Below are positions 21,484 to 25,338 of a stretch of 25,338 nucleotides of DNA, in pieces. Position 1 is the first letter of the stretch. Every line of letters begins with the position of its first letter. The translations under genes were made by a program, and so were the position numbers. Under the pieces are notes generated by a model. The model was not told the DNA's origin. It made no database searches and saw only the letters and a program-made list of their open reading frames with translations. Origin of the DNA: Kineosporiaceae bacterium (GTDB lineage: Bacteria; Actinomycetota; Actinomycetes; Actinomycetales; Kineosporiaceae); assembly GCA_016713225.1 (NCBI GenBank), contig JADJPO010000009.1, forward strand, positions 1 to 25,338, written 5' to 3'.

Positions 21484-21608
21484 GGCTCGTCGCCGCACTG
21501 GCCTTCCTGGCCATGGCCTACGGCGCCGCCATCGCTGGCGTCCTCGCCACATACACCGCATCACCGGCCGTCACGGTGCTCACCGGCAGCAGCATCGCTG
21601 CCCCCTGA
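21480..21608 (+). CDS. Small membrane or exported peptide, 42 aa
   Basis: Not recognised. MRLVAALAFLAMAYGAAIAG VLA is a hydrophobic N-terminal helix after one Arg, followed by a short Ser/Thr-rich end. It could be a single-pass membrane peptide or a tiny exported protein. ATG 21480 overlaps the upstream stop as ATGA. The 180 bases after it hold the structured region below and no gene. Confidence 0.6.
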   Translation: MRLVAALAFLAMAYGAAIAGVLATYTASPAVTVLTGSSIAAP

Positions 21609-21610
21609 TC

Positions 21611-21747
21611 GCCTGCTCGCGTCGTCCCGGGGACCCCGACCCCCGAGCGGCCCGTCGCCCATTCCCCCGGTGGGCATGGCCCGGACGGCGCGAGCAGGCC
21701 CCCCCACCCCAGTCCCGCCTGGTCGACGTGAGGTCCCGGGCGGGACT
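21611..21747 (+). other. Non-coding region with long imperfect stem and second hairpin
   Basis: GCCTGCTCGCG at 21611-21621 pairs with 21689-21699 (11 bp), extended by a wobble and CGTCC/GGACG. The enclosed 60-odd bases can form at least one inner hairpin (GCCCA with TGGGC), giving a branched fold of about 89 nt. A second hairpin pairs 21711-21719 with 21739-21747 (9 bp). Then GACCTCACGA occurs twice in tandem before the next ribosome site (21755-21775). It could be a terminator pair, a structured leader for the gene at 21789, or a small RNA. The very high GC makes chance pairing more likely than usual. Confidence 0.42.
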
Positions 21748-21788
21748 GGACCCAAGACCTCACGAGACCTCACGACAGGAGACCTGAG

Positions 21789-22133
21789 ATGGCCCACCAC
21801 GGCCGAACCCCACAGAGCGTCCTCGACGCACCCCAGCTCACCCCAGTGCTCGGCGAGCTGGCCGAGTACATCGCCACCCGCACCGACGCCAAGGGCGGCG
21901 TGGTGGCCATCGGCCGGCGTGCCGTCCGCGCCTACGACCGCACTGCCCGACTGTCCCAGCCCAAGGCCGAGCAGGCACCCCGCATCCGTCCCGAGCGGAT
22001 CACCACCTTCGGCGCGCACCTGGCCCGCGCGGCCCGCCGTGAGCTGGCCGTCTACCGCCGCCAGGAGCAGAAGGCCTTCAACGACCGCATGAAGGCCAAC
22101 CGCACCGCTCTGGCTATGGCTGGTGCGCGATGA
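21789..22133 (+). CDS. Hypothetical basic helical protein, 114 aa
   Basis: Not recognised. Helical and strongly basic toward the end: TPVLGELAEYIATRTDAKGG, VAIGRRAVRAYDRTARLS, FGAHLARAARRELAVYRRQE and QKAFNDRMKANRTALAMAGA. The arginine-rich helices could bind nucleic acid, but no motif proves it. ATG 21789 follows CAGGAGA with good spacing, so this is a new translation start after the non-coding stretch. The stop overlaps the next gene as ATGA. Confidence 0.72.
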   Translation: MAHHGRTPQSVLDAPQLTPVLGELAEYIATRTDAKGGVVAIGRRAVRAYDRTARLSQPKAEQAPRIRPERITTFGAHLARAARRELAVYRRQEQKAFNDRMKANRTALAMAGAR

Positions 22134-22309
22134 ACCTCACCACCACGCGGCGCATCCCACGCCCCCGCCCCGCCGTCCAGCCCGAGCGGCACCTGCACAC
22201 CCCACTGGGCGACCAGCGCGAGCGGGCCGCCATCTGCTACTGCGGCGGCCAGACGTTCAACGTCTGCGCCCGCTGCGACCGGCACTGTGCGTGCGAGGTG
22301 GCCCGATGA
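22130..22309 (+). CDS. Small cysteine-rich zinc-ribbon-like protein, 59 aa
   Basis: Not recognised by family. An N-terminal Arg/Pro-rich segment (TTTRRIPRPRPAVQPERHLH) is followed by ICYCGGQTF, NVCARCDRHCACEVAR. The spacing C-x-C, C-x2-C, C-x-C, with a histidine between the last pairs, is that of a small zinc-binding knuckle. ATG 22130 and the stop at 22307 both use ATGA overlaps. Likely a nucleic-acid or protein-binding accessory, inferred only from the metal-binding pattern. Confidence 0.65.
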   Translation: MNLTTTRRIPRPRPAVQPERHLHTPLGDQRERAAICYCGGQTFNVCARCDRHCACEVAR

Positions 22310-22494
22310 GCGACGTCCGGATGATCTTCGAGACGGACGACACCGACGGCGACTCGGTGATCATCGAGACCCGGAGCGGGAAGCCGGACGAGCTGATCGT
22401 GCGGGGCGATGCCACCTACCTCACCCGCCAGCAGGTCACCGAGATGCGCACCGCCCTCGGCGAGTGGCTGGCCAGCACCGCACCCGAGCCCTGA
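22306..22494 (+). CDS. Hypothetical protein, 62 aa as called, probably part of a larger broken gene
   Basis: Not recognised. Starts VRMIFETDDTDGDSVIIETR, has a beta-strand-like DELIVRGDATYLT and a helix QQVTEMRTALGEWLAST, and stops after APEP. The next frame continues with a matching Pro/Ala/Glu linker (PEAAPEPVAPELIAGRRYRL) that has no start of its own. If one C of 22489-22491 were absent, both would be one protein. ATG 22306 overlaps the upstream stop as ATGA. Confidence 0.6.
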   Translation: MSDVRMIFETDDTDGDSVIIETRSGKPDELIVRGDATYLTRQQVTEMRTALGEWLASTAPEP

Positions 22495-22665
22495 GGCGGC
22501 ACCGGAACCCGTTGCGCCCGAGCTGATCGCGGGGCGCAGGTACCGGTTGGGCCGAACCCGACCTTCCTGTTCGACGGCGGGCGGAGGTGAACCGGTACCT
22601 CTCGGAGGGTGCCGTGGTTGAGCTCGTCGGCGACGTGAATGCCGATGGTAATCGCCGTCTCCACG
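22495..22665 (+). pseudogene. Frame-broken coding remnant, SH3-like segment
   Basis: No single frame is open, yet three successive frames are protein-like. PVAPELIAGRRYRLG (to about 22551), then PNPTFLFDGGR (22552-22583), then EVNRYLSEGAVVELVGDVNA (from 22584), running into GNRRLHV. Joined, and followed by SGVTTFAIDPRHLTLL in the frame of the gene at 22639, they resemble a small beta-barrel (SH3-like) domain. The joins fall at CC 22552-22553, GG 22583-22584 and near 22660-22665. An 11-bp inverted repeat (22538-22548 and 22590-22600) lies across the breaks. Confidence 0.5.
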
Positions 22666-22953
22666 TCCGGCGTAACCACCTTCGCGATCGACCCCCGCCA
22701 CCTCACCCTGCTCCCCGAGGACGAGCCCACCGACCGCGACGTCGAGCGTGACGCCCAGGTGGCTGAGCTGGCCCGCGTGGTGGCCAGCCTTACGGCCAAG
22801 GTCGACGTCCTGGCCGAGCAGCGCGATCACCTCAACCGGCACATCGACCGTCTCGCCGCCCGGCTCAACCAGTTGGAGTCGGACGCCGCCAGGCCGTCGC
22901 CCCTGCACCAGGCCATCGCCGACGAGATCCGCCGCGCGGCAGGTGCGCGATGA
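22639..22953 (+). CDS. Coiled-coil protein, 104 aa as called
   Basis: Not recognised. After VTTFAIDPRHLTLLPEDEPT comes a clear coiled coil (VAELARVVASLTAKVDVLAE then QRDHLNRHIDRLAARLNQLE) and a C-terminal PLHQAIADEIRRAAGAR. The ATG 22639 has no good ribosome site, and the first dozen residues do not look native. The gene probably begins upstream in the frame-broken stretch, so the real protein may reach back to 22306 (about 215 aa). The 27 bases encoding AIADEIRR recur at 24641-24667. The stop overlaps the next gene as ATGA. Confidence 0.62.
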   Translation: MPMVIAVSTSGVTTFAIDPRHLTLLPEDEPTDRDVERDAQVAELARVVASLTAKVDVLAEQRDHLNRHIDRLAARLNQLESDAARPSPLHQAIADEIRRAAGAR

Positions 22954-23222
22954 TCGCGATCGTCTACGAGACCGACTGCCACTGCGGCGGGACCGCGGCG
23001 TCCACCACCCTGGCGATGGACCAGCCTGACGTGCACGGCCAGGTCCACATCGACGTCGACATGTCCATCGGCCAGACCTACCTCACCTGCAATGACTGTG
23101 GCTGCTCCTACGGCACCGGCGACATCGAGTTCTTCAGTGATGACGAGGACTCCTGCCCCGGCTCGGACCCCGACGACGAGGACGACGAGGACGACCCATC
23201 CGCCCCGGCAGGTTCCCAATGA
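22950..23222 (+). CDS. Small zinc-binding protein with acidic tail, 90 aa
   Basis: Not recognised by name. Cysteines C10-x-C12 and C47-x2-C50-x-C52 (YETDCHCGG, LTCNDCGCSYG) look like two halves of a zinc ribbon separated by a beta-rich insert (VHGQVHIDVDMSIGQTYL). The tail from residue 60 is strongly acidic (SDPDDEDDEDDPS), which suggests a DNA mimic or a protein-interaction tail. ATG 22950 and the stop at 23220 both use ATGA overlaps. In the second copy of this neighbourhood (24604-24792) this gene is absent. Confidence 0.7.
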   Translation: MIAIVYETDCHCGGTAASTTLAMDQPDVHGQVHIDVDMSIGQTYLTCNDCGCSYGTGDIEFFSDDEDSCPGSDPDDEDDEDDPSAPAGSQ

Positions 23223-23332
23223 GGTCCCGCCGCTACTACGCCATCCGCACCGCCGTCCGCTGGGCCATCTGGGGACCGGTCGGACTCGGCGTCTACCTCT
23301 TGCTCTGCATCGACAGCCCACTCACCCACTGA
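23219..23332 (+). CDS. Small membrane protein, copy 1, 37 aa
   Basis: Unknown function. Basic start (MRSRRYYAIRTAVR) and one membrane helix (WAIWGPVGLGVYLLLCI), then DSPLTH. ATG 23219 overlaps the upstream stop as ATGA. A near-identical copy lies at 24679-24792 with seven base differences over the surrounding 140-bp repeat, most of them silent or conservative (A/V, L/I). That both copies stay open argues that the peptide is selected. Confidence 0.65.
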   Translation: MRSRRYYAIRTAVRWAIWGPVGLGVYLLLCIDSPLTH

Positions 23333-23358
23333 CCACGGGAGACCCCATGCCTCGCAAC
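23219..23358 (+). repeat. 140-bp direct repeat, left copy
   Basis: Matches 24679-24818 with seven mismatches in 140 bases and no gap. It covers the whole small membrane gene, the following CCACGGGAGACCCC ribosome site and the start MPRN of the next gene, after which the two copies diverge completely. The 27-base block at 22910-22936 (copy at 24641-24667) is a further shared piece upstream. Confidence 0.93.
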
Positions 23359-23449
23359 CAGTCCGACCCGCCCGACCCGTTCGCCGCTCGGCCTCGCAGC
23401 CCTGCTGCTGGCCGCCCTGCTGGCACCCACCCTGGAGCGCACGCTGTGA
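23347..23449 (+). pseudogene. Possible broken small membrane protein gene
   Basis: ATG 23347 has a good GGGAGA site and starts MPRNQSDPPDPFA inside the end of the left repeat. A convincing membrane helix (LGLAALLLAALLAPTLERTL, stop at 23447-23449) follows in the +1 frame from about 23387. One base too many between about 23381 and 23389 would explain the mismatch; the repaired peptide is about 33 aa and would overlap the transporter start as GTGA. As the sequence stands, ATG 23347 reads straight into the transporter frame instead. Confidence 0.35.
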
Positions 23450-23991
23450 GCCGTCGAGCCGCCCTCGCCGTCGCTGCGTTCGCTGCCTGCGCCGCCACCG
23501 CCAACTACCTCACCGCCCGCTATGGGCTCGTGCCTGTCGGCTTCGGCCTGATGGCCACCGCCGGAACCTACGCCGCCGGGCTCGCTCTGCTCGCTCGTGA
23601 CGCCGTGCACGAAGTGGCCGGCTGGCGCTGGGTGTTCGTCGCCGTAGCGTTCGGCGCGGCGCTGTCCTGGGCGACATCTAGCCCCCGGCTCGCCATCGCC
23701 TCTACGGTCGCCTTCGCGCTTGCCGAGCTGGCAGACCTGGCGGTGTATGCGCCGCTGCGCCGCCATGGCTGGGCGCGCGCCGCCGTGGCCTCCGGCTTCG
23801 TCGGGTCGCTGATCGATACCCTCGTGTTCCTGACCATCGCCGGGTTCCCTATCACGACCCCGGTGATCGGCGGCCAGATGGTCGGCAAGGCCCTATGGGC
23901 CACCCTCCTGCCGGTGCTCGCCGTCGCCGCCTGGCGGGAGGTGCGCCGCCGTGCTCTACCTGGCCACCCCCTCCACGCCGAAGGTGCGTGA
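23446..23991 (+). CDS. VUT family transporter, probable queuosine-precursor importer, 181 aa
   Basis: Integral membrane protein of the VUT/YhhQ (DUF165) type, which imports 7-deazaguanine precursors such as preQ0 or queuine-type bases. Signature stretches are ATANYLTARYGLVPVGFGL, GTYAAGLALLARDAVHEVAG, an A-x-S-x-x-A-F-A-L-A-E-L-x-D segment (IASTVAFALAELADLAVYAP) and ASGFVGSLIDTLVFLTIAGF. Five to six membrane helices are visible, and the length is near the family norm. GTG 23446 has GGAG eight bases upstream and overlaps a stop in another frame as GTGA. ATG 23347 in the same frame (214 aa) adds a Pro-rich leader that looks foreign. It overlaps the TGT/DpdA-like gene by 41 bases, so the two are almost certainly co-translated. 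Confidence 0.85.
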   Translation: MSRRAALAVAAFAACAATANYLTARYGLVPVGFGLMATAGTYAAGLALLARDAVHEVAGWRWVFVAVAFGAALSWATSSPRLAIASTVAFALAELADLAVYAPLRRHGWARAAVASGFVGSLIDTLVFLTIAGFPITTPVIGGQMVGKALWATLLPVLAVAAWREVRRRALPGHPLHAEGA

Positions 23992-24607
23992 GGCGATGAG
24001 CGCAGGCCTGATCGGGTGCATGACGACCCCCAAGCAGGGCAACGTCGTTCCGCCGCGCGCCTGGTACGCAGCCGACAACGGCCGATTCGGGAAGGGCTGG
24101 CCTGGCGCTGACGCCTGGTGGGCGTGGCTCCAGGCCAAGATCACACGCCACGGAGCCGACCGCTGCCTATGGGCGCTCGCCCCCGATGAGCCGGGCAACG
24201 CGGCGGCGACGCTCACCGAGTCGCTGCCGTGGCTCGGGCGAATCCGCGGGCTCGGCGTGCCGGCAGCCTTCGCCGCGCAGGACGGGTGCGAGGCGCCCGG
24301 CATGGTGCCGTGGGACTCCCTCGACGTGCTGTTCCTAGCTGGGTCAACGGACTGGAAACTCTCTGCCGCCGCGAGTGACCTGGCCTTGACGGCGCAGGCG
24401 CTGGGCAAGCGGGTGCACATGGGCCGGGTGAACTCGCTTAGACGCCTACGCCACGCCAGCGCCTTGCGGTGCGCGACATCGGATGGGACCTATATCGCCT
24501 TCGGCCCCAACGTCAACCTGCCCCGCCTGCTTGGCTGGATGGAACAGATCACCGCCCTGGAGGCAACCGCCTGGGCTTCGAGTGCGACAGCACCGCCGGT
24601 CCGGTGA
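23951..24607 (+). CDS. Short TGT/DpdA-like protein, probable 7-deazaguanine DNA modification, 218 aa
   Basis: Resembles the short relatives of queuine tRNA-guanine transglycosylase found in actinophages and grouped with DpdA, the enzyme that exchanges guanine in DNA for a 7-deazaguanine. Stretches I recognise: LYLATPSTPKVREAMSAGLIG, GNVVPPRAWYAADNGRFGKG, LWALAPDEPGNAAATL with a candidate active-site Asp, AAFAAQDG, VPWDSLDVLFLAGSTDWKLS, VHMGRVNSLRRLRHA and YIAFGPNVNLPRLLGW. It is about half the length of a full TGT and has no zinc-binding cysteine cluster, which is usual for this short group. GTG 23951 follows GGGAGGTG and lies inside the transporter gene's end. Transporter plus base-exchanging enzyme is a coherent pair. 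Which base is inserted, and whether DNA or tRNA is the target, is inference. Confidence 0.7.
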   Translation: MLYLATPSTPKVREAMSAGLIGCMTTPKQGNVVPPRAWYAADNGRFGKGWPGADAWWAWLQAKITRHGADRCLWALAPDEPGNAAATLTESLPWLGRIRGLGVPAAFAAQDGCEAPGMVPWDSLDVLFLAGSTDWKLSAAASDLALTAQALGKRVHMGRVNSLRRLRHASALRCATSDGTYIAFGPNVNLPRLLGWMEQITALEATAWASSATAPPVR

Positions 24608-24792
24608 TCATGTACGCCAATGAGCCCGCGGTGGTGTCGGAGGCCATCGCCGACGAGATCCGCCGCGGCAGGCATCTGATGAGAACCCGCCGCTACTACG
24701 CCGTCCGCACCGCCGTCCGCTGGGCCATCTGGGGTCCGGTCGGGATCGGCGTCTACCTCTTGATCTGCATCGACAGCCCACTCACCCACTGA
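24604..24792 (+). CDS. Small membrane protein, copy 2, with extra N-terminus, 62 aa
   Basis: The last 37 residues (MRTRRYYAVRTAVRWAIWGP and onward) are the second copy of the peptide at 23219. Ahead of them, in frame, stand 25 residues including SEAIADEIRRGRH, which copy the C-terminus of the coiled-coil gene at 22639. Thus two segments separated by the zinc-protein gene in the first locus are fused here. GTG 24604 overlaps the upstream stop as GTGA; ATG 24610 or ATG 24679 (37 aa, like copy 1) are alternatives. Confidence 0.62.
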   Translation: MIMYANEPAVVSEAIADEIRRGRHLMRTRRYYAVRTAVRWAIWGPVGIGVYLLICIDSPLTH

Positions 24793-24818
24793 CCACGGGA
24801 GACCCCATGCCTCGCAAC
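24679..24818 (+). repeat. 140-bp direct repeat, right copy
   Basis: Right partner of 23219-23358 in the same orientation, about 95 percent identical. The distance between equivalent points is 1460 bp. Recombination between the copies would remove exactly the transporter and DpdA-like genes and leave one intact membrane-peptide gene followed by the 24807 gene. Confidence 0.93.
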
Positions 24819-24956
24819 GTTTTCGACCCGCTCACCGGGCGGCTCGCCTACATCCGACCCCTCGACGAACAGCCCGTGCTGTACCACCAGCTCGTCGCTG
24901 AGCGGGGACGCCCCGGACTCGATGGGGCGCTCGTGCACGTGGCCGGTGCCCGCTGA
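24807..24956 (+). CDS. Hypothetical protein, 49 aa
   Basis: Not recognised. Begins MPRNVFDPLTGRLAYIRPLD, then EQPVLYHQLVAERGRPGLDG and VHVAGAR. Soluble, mixed strand and helix. ATG 24807 follows GGGAGA in the right repeat copy. The stop overlaps the next ATG as TGATG. Its first four residues are shared with the broken gene at 23347, which suggests that this is the intact gene normally found after the membrane peptide. Confidence 0.65.
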   Translation: MPRNVFDPLTGRLAYIRPLDEQPVLYHQLVAERGRPGLDGALVHVAGAR

Positions 24957-25338
24957 TGCCCCGCTACTTCAAGGCGGTCCGGCCCAACGGCACGGACTTC
25001 TGGTCCGGCACGATCGACTACGCCGCCGCTCTCGCCACGGGCGAGCCCATCCATCACCCCGACCCGCGCCCGGGCTCTCGTGACGCCACTCACTACCTAT
25101 CGGTGGCGACCAAGGTCACCGAGTGCACGGGGATGCGCTGGCCCTGCCGCGTCTTCGTCGTCGAACCCGACGGTGAGACCTGGGCGCCGAGCTCCGGCCT
25201 GCCCCACAAGGTGGCGTGCACCTCGGTGCGCGTCGTCGAGGAGGTCGCGGCCACCCTGGCGCTCGGCCCGCAGGCCGGCGAGATCACGGCTCTGATCGAG
25301 CGGTGCACGCGGATCACCGTGACCGACATGGAGAAGCT
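24956..25338 (+). CDS. Hypothetical protein, at least 127 aa, runs off the window
   Basis: Function unknown, though the pattern is familiar from actinophage and actinobacterial proteins: MPRYFKAVRPNGTDFWSGTI, HYLSVATKVTECTGMRWPCR, VFVVEPDGETWAPSSGLPHK and CTSVRVVEEVAATLALGPQA. It reads as a compact beta-rich N-terminal domain with conserved Cys (C62-class, C69-class) followed by a helical part. ATG 24956 overlaps the upstream stop as TGATG and no ribosome site is needed. No stop codon occurs before the window ends, so the C-terminus is missing. Confidence 0.72.
   Translation, partial: MPRYFKAVRPNGTDFWSGTIDYAAALATGEPIHHPDPRPGSRDATHYLSVATKVTECTGMRWPCRVFVVEPDGETWAPSSGLPHKVACTSVRVVEEVAATLALGPQAGEITALIERCTRITVTDMEK

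Noticed and set aside
22614..22751. Separate 45-codon gene starting GTG 22614 after CGGAGGG
   Set aside because: The first half is convincing coding sequence but continues from upstream in the same frame. The second half is Pro/Arg-rich and out of frame with the conserved continuation. It is better read as part of the broken gene.
1..25338. tRNA genes, integrase, attachment sites, insertion sequences
   Set aside because: I looked for tRNA-like cloverleaf ends, recombinase motifs and transposase genes and saw none. Without a second end of the genome no attachment site can be judged.
24956..25338. Naming a function for the last, unfinished gene
   Set aside because: The sequence pattern looks familiar from actinophages, but I know of no established function and the C-terminus is missing.

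Overview
The window is a stretch of a tailed bacteriophage (or prophage) of a high-GC Gram-positive, actinobacterial-type host. Every credible gene lies on the + strand. Third codon positions are almost all G or C, and neighbouring genes overlap through ATGA, GTGA or TGATG junctions. The genes run in the order of an HK97-like siphovirus: packaging, head, connector, tail, lysis, then the start of an early or accessory region. I saw no integrase, repressor, tRNA gene, CRISPR array or clear host gene, so lifestyle and host genus cannot be given. No stretch over 300 bases lacks a gene.

Layout. 1-2548 is packaging: small terminase, an HNH-type zinc protein and large terminase, with three abutting RNA hairpins after the small terminase. 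2579-5643 is the head. Portal, HK97-type protease and major capsid protein are encoded in ONE open reading frame, with good ribosome sites before the protease and capsid parts. The capsid C-terminus is displaced by a one-base shift. 5742-7470 holds a 59-aa protein and a fibre gene, also broken by a one-base shift. 7527-9922 holds the head-tail adaptor, tail terminator, tail tube, a gp10-like protein and the tail assembly chaperone with a GGGAAAA -1 frameshift site. 9929-18429 holds tape measure, beta-helix spike, distal tail protein, a large hub/fibre ending in an S74 chaperone, and a small helical protein. 18429-20056 is lysis: a two-domain endolysin and membrane proteins of holin type. 20115-20780 is a secreted collagen-like protein, followed by a strong terminator.

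From about 20935 a new transcription unit starts, probably leaderless, with a small helix-turn-helix protein and then a chain of short, mostly unrecognised genes. Inside it (23446-24607) lie a VUT/YhhQ-type queuosine-precursor transporter and a short TGT/DpdA-like protein. The pair sits between two near-identical 140-bp direct repeats. I infer a compact, possibly mobile, salvage-type 7-deazaguanine DNA-modification cassette.

A recurring oddity is single-base frame breaks, mostly at short G/C runs (5520-5522, 6523-6524, several in 22489-22665, possibly 19792-19796 and about 23385). They look more like unpolished sequence than biology, but some could be real decay. Coordinates of the affected genes should be read with that in mind.
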